Positions 1 to 6,277 of a DNA stretch of 8,702 nt are shown here, in pieces; position 1 is the first letter of the stretch, and each line of letters opens with the position of its first letter. The notes beneath the pieces were generated by a model. The model made no database searches. It saw only the letters and a list, made by a program, of their open reading frames with translations, and was not told the origin of the DNA. Origin of the DNA: an uncultured Bacteroidota bacterium (GTDB taxonomy: Bacteria; Bacteroidota; Bacteroidia; Flavobacteriales; Flavobacteriaceae); contig CAIJFC010000071.1 in the NCBI GenBank assembly GCA_903819815.1, positions 1-8,702 of the forward strand, read 5' to 3'. A program made the position numbers and the translations under genes.

Positions 1-1382
1 TTTAACATAAATTCATAAGCTTCTTCGTATTCATTTGCAATTTCACCTTCTAAAATAGCTTCTTTTATGGCTTCTTTTAAAACTCCAATTTCACGCGACG
101 GCTTTAAATTAAATAAGGTCATGATTTCTTCACCTGTAATTGGCGGTTGAAAATTTCTAACATGGTCACGTTCCTCTACTTCTATAATTTTCTTTCGAAC
201 AATTTCAAAATTATTATGGTATTTCTTGAATTTCTTTGGGTTTTTCGTGGTGATATCTGCTTCACATAAAGTCATTAAATCGTCCACGTCTTCCCCAGCA
301 TCAAATACCAACCTTCGAACTGCAGAATCGGTAACCATATCCTCAGAAAGTACAATTGGTCGCGAACTCATCATAACCATTTTCTGTACAAATTTCATTT
401 TGTGATTTAGCGGCATATGAAGGCGTTCGAAGATTTTTTTTGCCATTTTACCACCCAAAAACTCGTGTCCGTGAAAAGTCCAACCTTGTTTTTTATTGAA
501 TTTTTTTGTTGGCGCTTTGCCAATATCGTGTAATAATGCCGACCATCGAAGCCAAACATCATCGGTATTTGGACAAATATTATCTACCACTTCCAAAGTG
601 TGATAAAAGTTGTTTTTATGCGATTGACCTTCTATTTCTTCTACTTGATTTAATGCGGTTAATTCAGGTAAAATAATATCCAAAAGCCCCGTTTTGTATA
701 ACAAAAGGAATCCAATTGATGGTTTGTCGGTAGATAGAATTTTGTTCAACTCGTCAACAATTCGTTCACCGGTAATTATATTTATTCGATCCTTATTATT
801 AGCAATAGATTGCAAAGATTTTTCTTCAATTTCAAAGTTTAACTGATTAGCAAAACGGATCCCTCTGAGCATTCGCAAGGGATCATCAGAATAGGTAATA
901 TCAGGATCAAGTGGGGTTTTGATGATTTTATTTTTCATATCTTCCAATCCATTAAACGGATCTAATAAATCACCATAATTGCTTTTATTTAAGGAAATTG
1001 CTAATGCATTGATGGTAAAATCACGTCGGTTTTGATCGTCTTCTAAGGTTCCATTTTCAACTACAGGGTTTCTACTTTCAAAATGATAGGATTCTCTGCG
1101 TGCACCTACAAATTCAATTTCGGTGTCTTCAAAGCGCAACATTGCAGTTCCATAGGTTTTAAAAACTTGAACTTTTGGTTTTTTTGGAAGCATTTCTGAC
1201 ACTTTTAAAGCCAATTCAATTCCACTTCCAATGGCAACAATATCAATGTCTTTTTTAAATTCTCTTCCTAATAAATAATCACGCACAAAGCCACCTATAA
1301 CATAACTTTCGATGTTTAGTTCTGCACTTGCTTGTTCTATTATTTTAAAGATAGGGTTTTGTAATGCTATTATATTATTCAT
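1..1382 (-). CDS. cca: CCA-adding tRNA nucleotidyltransferase / poly(A) polymerase family, HD-domain type (3' end cut by window edge)
   Basis: The protein probably adds or repairs the 3'-terminal CCA of tRNAs in the cytoplasm. My translation gives 460 codons with no stop before the left edge, so a short C-terminal piece is missing. The class II nucleotidyltransferase head has GG at residues 30-31, the metal-binding DID at 45-47, RRDFTIN at 119-125, DPLRMLRGIRFA near 167-178 and GERIVDEL near 205-212. A C-terminal HD phosphohydrolase-like domain follows, with H261, HDIGK at 285-289 and HGHE at 304-307. The ATG at 1380-1382 is preferred. An in-frame stop lies at 1395-1397, and the only alternative is a GTG four codons upstream. 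No promoter of its own is visible, so it is probably read through from the tsaC-like gene upstream. Specificity (CCA versus A-adding versus poly(A)) cannot be decided from motifs alone, but a single such gene in this phylum is normally the CCA enzyme. Confidence 0.93.
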   Translation of the reverse strand, partial: MNNIIALQNPIFKIIEQASAELNIESYVIGGFVRDYLLGREFKKDIDIVAIGSGIELALKVSEMLPKKPKVQVFKTYGTAMLRFEDTEIEFVGARRESYHFESRNPVVENGTLEDDQNRRDFTINALAISLNKSNYGDLLDPFNGLEDMKNKIIKTPLDPDITYSDDPLRMLRGIRFANQLNFEIEEKSLQSIANNKDRINIITGERIVDELNKILSTDKPSIGFLLLYKTGLLDIILPELTALNQVEEIEGQSHKNNFYHTLEVVDNICPNTDDVWLRWSALLHDIGKAPTKKFNKKQGWTFHGHEFLGGKMAKKIFERLHMPLNHKMKFVQKMVMMSSRPIVLSEDMVTDSAVRRLVFDAGEDVDDLMTLCEADITTKNPKKFKKYHNNFEIVRKKIIEVEERDHVRNFQPPITGEEIMTLFNLKPSREIGVLKEAIKEAILEGEIANEYEEAYEFML

Positions 1383-1412
1383 TTTTTTTACCACTTAATT
1401 ACGGGCATTTTT

Positions 1413-1430
1413 GCCACGAATAATCGAATT
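1413..1430. repeat. Inverted repeat, copy at the 3' side of the GxxExxY gene
   Basis: The plus strand reads gccacgaataatcgaatt. It matches the reverse complement of 1810-1827 at 16 of 18 positions, the mismatches being at the tenth and twelfth bases. It lies 1 nt beyond the stop codon of the GxxExxY gene. Just outside it, ggca at 1404-1407 and tgcc at 1412-1415 form a small 4-bp hairpin. The sequence left of that (1395-1406) resembles the core of the other copy at 9 of 12 positions. This end therefore looks like a degenerate palindromic unit. Confidence 0.8.
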
Positions 1431-1431
1431 T

Positions 1432-1806
1432 TTATATTATTATTCGTTTATATTCTAGTGAGTCACTGTTGAAATTTACAATTATTGCTAATTTATTTTC
1501 TGAGACTTTCAAATAATTCATTGCTTGCGCAATGTGCGAATCAGTAATTGACTTACAGCATTTTAATTCTAAAATAATCGTATTAAATACTACGAAATCG
1601 GCATAAAATTTATGTTTTAAAAACACTTCTTTGTATTTTACTTGATATTCTTTTTCTCTTTCGAAAAAAATCTTAGATTTTTCAAATTCGTATTCGATTG
1701 CATCTTTATAAACAATTTCTGAAAAACCCTTACCTAAATTATTATGGATATCAAACAAGATACCCATCAATTTGTAACTTTCGTCTTTGTAAATAATTTT
1801 TGTCAT
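1432..1806 (-). CDS. GxxExxY family protein, predicted PD-(D/E)XK nuclease fold
   Basis: This 124-residue protein belongs to the GxxExxY family, whose cellular role is not established. The family signature is GFSEIVY at residues 27-33. The rest fits a small PD-(D/E)XK nuclease core: E30 in the first helix, D70 in a hydrophobic strand (YADFVV), ELK at 80-82, and Q94xxxY98, which resembles the QxxxY motif of RecB-like nucleases. All expected active-site residues are present, so nothing indicates decay. The gene sits between two tRNA-maturation genes with gaps of 49 and 40 nt. It is closely bracketed by an imperfect inverted repeat that begins 3 nt before its ATG and ends 1 nt after its stop. 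The sequence therefore shows an intact gene in a repeat-bounded cassette. That it cuts nucleic acid, or moves, is inference. Confidence 0.88.
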   Translation of the reverse strand: MTKIIYKDESYKLMGILFDIHNNLGKGFSEIVYKDAIEYEFEKSKIFFEREKEYQVKYKEVFLKHKFYADFVVFNTIILELKCCKSITDSHIAQAMNYLKVSENKLAIIVNFNSDSLEYKRIII

Positions 1807-1809
1807 TTT

Positions 1810-1827
1810 AATTCGTTAATTCGTGGC
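1810..1827. repeat. Inverted repeat, copy at the 5' side of the GxxExxY gene
   Basis: The plus strand reads aattcgttaattcgtggc. It is the inverted partner of 1413-1430 with two mismatches and lies 3 nt upstream of the GxxExxY start codon. On the transcript, the leader and the trailer of the gene could pair with each other and enclose the whole reading frame. Motifs of the attcgtggc type are, as I recall, frequent in flavobacterial intergenic DNA. That is a recollection, not something shown here. No clear target-site duplication is visible outside the two copies. Confidence 0.8.
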
Positions 1828-1846
1828 GTATAATTATAAAAAAAGG

Positions 1847-2419
1847 TTACTTCCTAATAATTTTAACCTGAGCATCGCTCGTTAGTTTAATTATAGTAGA
1901 AGGTTTTCCTGCAATTTTATCTTGGTGCAAATTTACAACATAGTCTACACCTTTAATAATTTCTTGGCTAATATCTTTGAATGCAATTGGGGTGGGTTGT
2001 CCAGAAATATTTGCAGAAGTTGAAACTAATGGCTTTTTCATTTTCTCCATTAATTTAAAGCAAAATGGCTCTTTTACTAATCGAATTCCTAATGTTTTAT
2101 CTGAAGCAATTAAATTGGGAGCGACATTTCTCGGTTGATCCAAAATAATTGTGGTTGGCTTTTCCGATAAATCTATAATTTGCCAAGCAACTTCAGGAAC
2201 TTCCTTAAATACATTGTAAATCATTTTCTCCCCATTCATTAAAACAATCATGCTTTTCGTTTCTTCACGTTGTTTTAATTGGTATATTTTGGCAACAGCA
2301 TCTGAATTTGTGGCATCACAACCAATTCCCCAAACGGTATCGGTCGGGTAAAGTATTATTCCACCTTCTTTAATAATTTCGAACGCTTTATGAACCTCTT
2401 GGTTTATATCTGAATTCAT
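1847..2419 (-). CDS. tsaC: L-threonylcarbamoyladenylate synthase (TsaC/YrdC/Sua5 family, short form)
   Basis: The enzyme makes threonylcarbamoyl-AMP from threonine, bicarbonate and ATP. This is the first step of the t6A37 modification of ANN-decoding tRNAs and acts in the cytoplasm. The 190 residues cover the YrdC domain only, without the extra C-terminal Sua5 domain. Recognisable are GGIILYPTDTVWGIGCDA at residues 19-36, the KxR motif K49-Q-R51 with S56 close by, KPTTIIL at 87-93, and STSANISG at 133-140. The ATG at 2417-2419 begins a normal YrdC N-terminus. The gene lies upstream of the GxxExxY and cca genes on the same strand. A possible Bacteroidota-type promoter lies just upstream, so it probably leads a tRNA-maturation operon. 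The 40-nt gap to the next gene contains one inverted-repeat copy. Confidence 0.95.
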   Translation of the reverse strand: MNSDINQEVHKAFEIIKEGGIILYPTDTVWGIGCDATNSDAVAKIYQLKQREETKSMIVLMNGEKMIYNVFKEVPEVAWQIIDLSEKPTTIILDQPRNVAPNLIASDKTLGIRLVKEPFCFKLMEKMKKPLVSTSANISGQPTPIAFKDISQEIIKGVDYVVNLHQDKIAGKPSTIIKLTSDAQVKIIRK

Positions 2420-2435
2420 TATTTGAAAATTTTAG

Positions 2436-2468
2436 CAAATATATTACTAAATTCCTATAGAAACCCAA
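2436..2468 (-). promoter_or_regulatory. Possible Bacteroidota-type promoter for the tsaC-like gene
   Basis: Read on the minus strand, TATATTTG (2443 down to 2436) matches the TAnnTTTG -7 element of Bacteroidota primary sigma-factor promoters. A TTG at 2468-2466 lies 22 nt further upstream, a little longer than the usual spacing. Transcription would begin about 10 nt before the ATG at 2419, giving a very short leader. The -7 match is exact but the -33 spacing is weak. Confidence 0.45.
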
Positions 2469-2488
2469 CCTTTTTTGATTGAATCGTA

Positions 2489-2518
2489 TTGTTATTTTTA
2501 TTAATTAAATTACATTTG
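2489..2518 (+). promoter_or_regulatory. Bacteroidota-type promoter for the glycan gene cluster
   Basis: TTG at 2489-2491 is followed after exactly 19 nt by TACATTTG at 2511-2518. This fits the Bacteroidota consensus of a -33 TTG and a -7 TAnnTTTG. Transcription would begin a few bases after 2518, leaving a leader of about 65 nt, rich in A and T, before the ATG at 2590. It is the only good match I see in front of the plus-strand genes, so it probably drives the whole cluster. The leader has no Shine-Dalgarno sequence and no strong hairpin that I can see. Confidence 0.65.
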
Positions 2519-2589
2519 CTAGAATATTTAAGAACTGCATTTATTTTTATAATCATAGTTTTTAAACATTTCTTAGCAATAATCAAATA

Positions 2590-3381
2590 ATGATAGGAAT
2601 TACAGGATCTAAAGGCGTTTTAGGAAGAATTATTTGTCAAAAATTAGAAAGTAAAAACATAGATTTTTCAACTTTTAATGATGATATTCGAAATGAAACT
2701 GCTATTTTTAATTGGCTAAAATCAGATGAAATCAATTATGTAATTCATTTGGCATCTAAAGTTGCAGTTTCGGACGTTGAAAATAATATCGCCGAAGCTT
2801 ATGAAGTTAATGTTTCGGGCACCATTAATCTGGTAAAAGCTATCGGTAAATTAGATCATTCAATGGGCGTTTTTTATGCGAGTACAAGCCATGTTTACGA
2901 AAGTTCTTCGCTACCTTTAAAAGAAACAGATCTTATCAACCCTATTAATTCCTATGGTTTAACCAAAAGAATTTCCGAATTATTACTACTCGATTATAGC
3001 ACTAAAAACAAGTCACTAAATTTATGTATTGGTCGAATTTTTAGCTTCTATCATGAATCTCAAAATCCCCCATTTTTGTATCCAAATTTGTTAAATAGGT
3101 TTCAATGCGAAGATTTATCTAAGCCATTTAAATTGTTTGGAGCAAATTCAACTCGGGATTTTTTATATGCAGAAGCAGTTTGTGACAGAATTATTGATTT
3201 AGTTATAATTAATCATGTTGGAATTGTAAATATTGCTTCTGGAAAGTCAACTAAAATTATAGATTTTGTAAAAAGTATTTCACCTGTAGAATTGATTTTT
3301 GATATTGATGAAACAGAAAAGGTAAATCATTTAAATGCTGATATTTCTTTATTAAATAAAATATTAAAAACGAATGAATAA
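2590..3381 (+). CDS. NAD(P)-dependent nucleotide-sugar epimerase/reductase (extended SDR family)
   Basis: This is a short-chain dehydrogenase of the extended type that acts on nucleotide sugars in the cytoplasm. The Rossmann glycine motif is G6-x-x-G9-x-x-G12 (in GITGSKGVLG). NDDIRN at 30-35 and HLASKVAV at 53-60 follow, then the catalytic set T99/S100 with Y122-G-L-T-K126. A substrate-binding region with STRDFLYAEAV follows. At 263 residues it is shorter than typical extended SDRs and closer to RmlD-like 4-ketoreductases. The ATG at 2590 is the first in frame after a stop at 2563-2565. The gene overlaps the next one by 8 nt, indicating coupled translation. Because a ColD-like 3-dehydratase is encoded two genes downstream, a role as the reductase or epimerase finishing a deoxysugar is attractive. 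The substrate cannot be read from the sequence, and an ordinary 4-epimerase remains possible. Confidence 0.85.
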   Translation: MIGITGSKGVLGRIICQKLESKNIDFSTFNDDIRNETAIFNWLKSDEINYVIHLASKVAVSDVENNIAEAYEVNVSGTINLVKAIGKLDHSMGVFYASTSHVYESSSLPLKETDLINPINSYGLTKRISELLLLDYSTKNKSLNLCIGRIFSFYHESQNPPFLYPNLLNRFQCEDLSKPFKLFGANSTRDFLYAEAVCDRIIDLVIINHVGIVNIASGKSTKIIDFVKSISPVELIFDIDETEKVNHLNADISLLNKILKTNE

Positions 3382-4204
3382 TAAAGTTTCAATAATAATT
3401 CCAACTTTTAATAGAGCTGATTTTTTGGTCGAATGTATCGATTCTTGTCTTGCTCAAACTCATCCTTGTGAGATTATTGTTTGTGATCATGGAAGCTCAG
3501 ATAATACACCTGAAGTAGTTAAAAAGTATGGTGATCAAATAAAATATATCCGCAGAGAATTAGATTCTGGCGTACATTTTTGTTGGCTTGATGGAATTTT
3601 ACATGCAAAAAATGATCTAATTCATATTAATTATGATGACGATTGGATTTATCCAACCTATATAGAAGAATGTCAGCAATTATTTAACGAAAATGTTGGC
3701 TGCGTTTTTTCTGATGCGATTACATATCTTGAAAATGAAAAAAAATTCGGTGAAAATTTATTTACACTAACTAATGAAACCGGTATTTTTCCTTCCAAAA
3801 AACTTTCAGATTTTAATATTAAAAAATTAACTTCGCCAGGTGCTGGTATTTTTAGAAAGCAAATTTTATTAGACTCATTATTTGTGGGAGAAGTTCCATT
3901 TTCAAAAAATCATTATCACGGAGTAGGACCAGACATTCTTTTTTCATTAATGAGTTGTGTTGACTATCAGTTTTTTGGATATGTAAACAAACCATTGGCA
4001 GTATTTAGAGCACATGAAAATTCAATTACTGTAAATGCCGATTCCGATAAAAAGAAAAGAGCTAGAATTAAAAATGCTTACCAAGATGCGAGAATTTATT
4101 ATTATATAAATAAATTTATAGCCGCATTTAAGATTTATTATCTGGCAAAATATTATTACAAAATAAAAAAGAACCTTATTAAAATCAATAAAATCAAAAA
4201 GTAA
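3374..4204 (+). CDS. Glycosyltransferase family 2 protein
   Basis: This is a predicted inverting sugar transferase that adds one residue of the surface glycan at the cytoplasmic face of the inner membrane. The N-terminus has the GT-A start VSIIIPTFNRADFLVECI, D38 in the nucleotide-binding loop (CDHGSSDNT), and the metal-binding DDDW at residues 88-91. The second half keeps GPDILFSL and RAHENSIT, typical of the acceptor-side region. The last 35 or so residues are unusual: rich in tyrosine, lysine and isoleucine, with YYY runs and a basic end, possibly an amphipathic membrane-binding tail. The gene starts inside the end of the SDR gene (8-nt overlap), and its stop is only 4 nt from the next start, so the three genes form a tight unit. 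Donor and acceptor sugars are unknown. Confidence 0.9.
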   Translation: MNNKVSIIIPTFNRADFLVECIDSCLAQTHPCEIIVCDHGSSDNTPEVVKKYGDQIKYIRRELDSGVHFCWLDGILHAKNDLIHINYDDDWIYPTYIEECQQLFNENVGCVFSDAITYLENEKKFGENLFTLTNETGIFPSKKLSDFNIKKLTSPGAGIFRKQILLDSLFVGEVPFSKNHYHGVGPDILFSLMSCVDYQFFGYVNKPLAVFRAHENSITVNADSDKKKRARIKNAYQDARIYYYINKFIAAFKIYYLAKYYYKIKKNLIKINKIKK

Positions 4205-4208
4205 AATA

Positions 4209-5372
4209 ATGATAAGATTAGCAGAAAATACTATAACCCACGATGAACTTTTAGCGTTAAGCGAATGGATTCCTAACTCCCCGCAATTAACAAAAGGGCC
4301 TTTAGTAGTTGAATTTGAAAAGAAATTCGCAAGTTTTACCGGAACCAAACATTGTGTGATGGTAAACAGTGGTTCTTCGGCAAATTTATTGATGGCTTAT
4401 TCACTTTTGGAAGGTAATTATTTAAGAAATAAAAAAGTGGTTGTCCCTGCAATTAGTTGGATTACAACGCTTTCTCCATTTTTACAGTTCGGATTTGATG
4501 TTTTATTATGCGATAGTAATAATGTAAATTTAGGACTTGATACAGTTAAACTGGAAGAAATTTTCATCAAAGAAAAACCCGCTTTGTTAATTATAGTGCA
4601 CGTTTTAGCGCATTTGAACGATATGGATGAAATTAATAGACTTTGTGAAAAATACGATGTACTATTAATTGAAGATGCTTGCGAAGCACTTGGGACTTCT
4701 GATGTTAATGGAAAAAAAGCAGGTAATTTATCTTTAGCAGGTTCTTTCTCTTTCTATTATGGCCACCATATTTCAACAATTGAAGGTGGTGCAGTAACTA
4801 CTAACGATACAAAATTGTACAATTTAATGCTTTCAATTCGTTCTCACGGTTGGTCTAGAGATGTAGATTCTAACTTTAAAGAAGAGTGGAAAAAAGAATA
4901 CAATATCGACGATGTTAGAGAATTTTATACTTTTTATTATCCGGGATTCAACCTTAGATCAACCGATCTAAATGCATTTATTGGGATCGGCCAATTGGAT
5001 AAAATGAATGAGATCATAAAAGTTAGAGAAAATAATTATAATTTTTACAATAAGTATTTAGAAGGTAAATATTGGAAACAAGAAAGTAAATTTTCTAAAT
5101 TATCTTCATTTGCTTACGGAACAATTGTTGAAAACAGAATGGAAGTTTTCAATCATTTAAAGAAAAATAATATTGAAGTAAGGCCATTAATTTGCGGTAG
5201 TATGGGAAAACAACCTTTTTGGATTAAGAAATACGGACATACTCCTTTAGAGGTTGCAGATGTTATTCACGATTACGGACTTTATTTACCAAATCATTTG
5301 TATTTAGATGAAGAGAAAATAAAATTTGTTTGTGAAAAATTCAAAGAAGTTGCAATTCCTAAATTCTTTTAA
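4209..5372 (+). CDS. DegT/DnrJ/EryC1/StrS-fold PLP enzyme, ColD-like sugar 3-dehydratase candidate
   Basis: The protein has the fold of sugar aminotransferases. Visible are KGPLVVEFEKKFA near 29-41, the cofactor-binding loop NSGSSAN at 53-59, IEDACEALGT at 154-163, and GSFSFYYGHHISTIEGG at 178-194. In aminotransferases of this family the lysine that binds PLP stands six residues before the Glu of EGG. Here that position is H186, within H186-H187. In characterised relatives, ColD (GDP-4-keto-6-deoxymannose 3-dehydratase) and E1/RfbH have histidine in place of that lysine and remove the C3 hydroxyl instead of transaminating. The length, 387 residues, is close to ColD (388, as I remember) and shorter than E1. 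The neighbouring SDR gene fits a deoxysugar pathway. No GDP-mannose dehydratase is in the window, so the substrate is inferred. A catalytically altered aminotransferase is the alternative. Confidence 0.85.
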   Translation: MIRLAENTITHDELLALSEWIPNSPQLTKGPLVVEFEKKFASFTGTKHCVMVNSGSSANLLMAYSLLEGNYLRNKKVVVPAISWITTLSPFLQFGFDVLLCDSNNVNLGLDTVKLEEIFIKEKPALLIIVHVLAHLNDMDEINRLCEKYDVLLIEDACEALGTSDVNGKKAGNLSLAGSFSFYYGHHISTIEGGAVTTNDTKLYNLMLSIRSHGWSRDVDSNFKEEWKKEYNIDDVREFYTFYYPGFNLRSTDLNAFIGIGQLDKMNEIIKVRENNYNFYNKYLEGKYWKQESKFSKLSSFAYGTIVENRMEVFNHLKKNNIEVRPLICGSMGKQPFWIKKYGHTPLEVADVIHDYGLYLPNHLYLDEEKIKFVCEKFKEVAIPKFF

Positions 5373-5418
5373 TAAAATTTAAATTCAGTATATTTCATAA
5401 GTTATTGATTATATAATT

Positions 5419-6243
5419 ATGTCAAAAATATCAATTATTACTGTTAATTATAATGATTCTATTGGTTTAAGTAAAACTATAGAAAGTGTTGTAAATCAAG
5501 ATTTTGATGATTACGAATTTATTGTAATAGATGGCGGAAGTACTGATGGAAGTTTAGCTATTATTGAACAAAATAAATCCAAAATTAATTACTGGGTTAG
5601 TGAAAAAGACAGCGGTGTTTTTAATGCAATGAATAAAGGTATTAAAGCTGCAAAAGGGGAATTTGTACTCTTTATGAATGGAGGTGATTGTTTTGTTTCA
5701 AATACTATTTTGAAAGATATTTCGACCGATTTAAATTCAGATTATGATATTTATTATGGTGATAATAATAAAATTAGTCCCAATTATAAACGATTAAAAA
5801 CGTACCCTGAAAAACTTTCCTTTTCTTTTTTCTACTCCAGTTCAATCAATCACCAATCTACATTTATCCGTAGATCACTTTTTGAAACCTACTTTTATTA
5901 TAATGAAAATTATAAAATAGCTTCTGATTGGGAGTTTTTCGTTTATACTATTTGTTATGCTAACGTGCCTACAAAATATTTAAAAAAGACGATTGCCGAT
6001 TATGATTTTACTGGCATTTCTTCTAATCCGAAATTTGCAGACTTATTTGTAAAAGAAAAATTAGAATCTTTACAAAAATATTTTCCAATGTTTATTGACG
6101 ATTATAAAGACGTAAATGAGTTAAATTCCAAACGATTTTTGCAATACCAACATATTAAAAAACACAAGTTGGCCTGGAAATTTTTGAAAGCAATAATAAA
6201 TATTATTTTGATTTTTTTGCCAAAGTCTACTATTCAACGATAA
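5419..6243 (+). CDS. Glycosyltransferase family 2 protein (WcaE-like group)
   Basis: This is a predicted sugar transferase of the group found in capsule, colanic-acid and O-antigen loci. ISIITVNYND opens the GT-A domain, followed by D38 in IDGGSTDGS, WVSEKDSGVFNAMNKGI at 59-75 and GEFVLFMNGGDCF at 80-92. The NGGD at 87-90 takes the place of a classical DxD, as is normal in this group (usually N-S/G-G-D). NHQSTFIRR at 144-152 and SDWEFF at 169-174, with D170 as the likely base region, complete the set. A hydrophobic stretch near the C-terminus (roughly 250-267) followed by basic residues could hold the protein at the membrane. A 46-nt AT-rich gap separates it from the preceding gene, without a convincing promoter. 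Donor and acceptor are unknown. Confidence 0.9.
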   Translation: MSKISIITVNYNDSIGLSKTIESVVNQDFDDYEFIVIDGGSTDGSLAIIEQNKSKINYWVSEKDSGVFNAMNKGIKAAKGEFVLFMNGGDCFVSNTILKDISTDLNSDYDIYYGDNNKISPNYKRLKTYPEKLSFSFFYSSSINHQSTFIRRSLFETYFYYNENYKIASDWEFFVYTICYANVPTKYLKKTIADYDFTGISSNPKFADLFVKEKLESLQKYFPMFIDDYKDVNELNSKRFLQYQHIKKHKLAWKFLKAIINIILIFLPKSTIQR

Positions 6244-6277
6244 TATTGAGATTTTAAGTTATTTATCACCAAAATTT

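Noticed and set aside
1404..1415. ggca-tttt-tgcc hairpin as a transcription terminator after the GxxExxY gene
   Set aside because: The stem has only 4 bp and no T-run follows it on the minus strand. It is better explained as part of the border repeat.
4022..4348. Open frame of 108 codons on the minus strand
   Set aside because: It lies antisense across the end of the GT2 gene and the start of the ColD-like gene, both with clear family motifs. Its translation shows no recognisable domain.
5389..5396. TATATTTC as a possible internal promoter before the second GT2
   Set aside because: The last base of the -7 element differs from TAnnTTTG and no TTG stands at the expected distance upstream.
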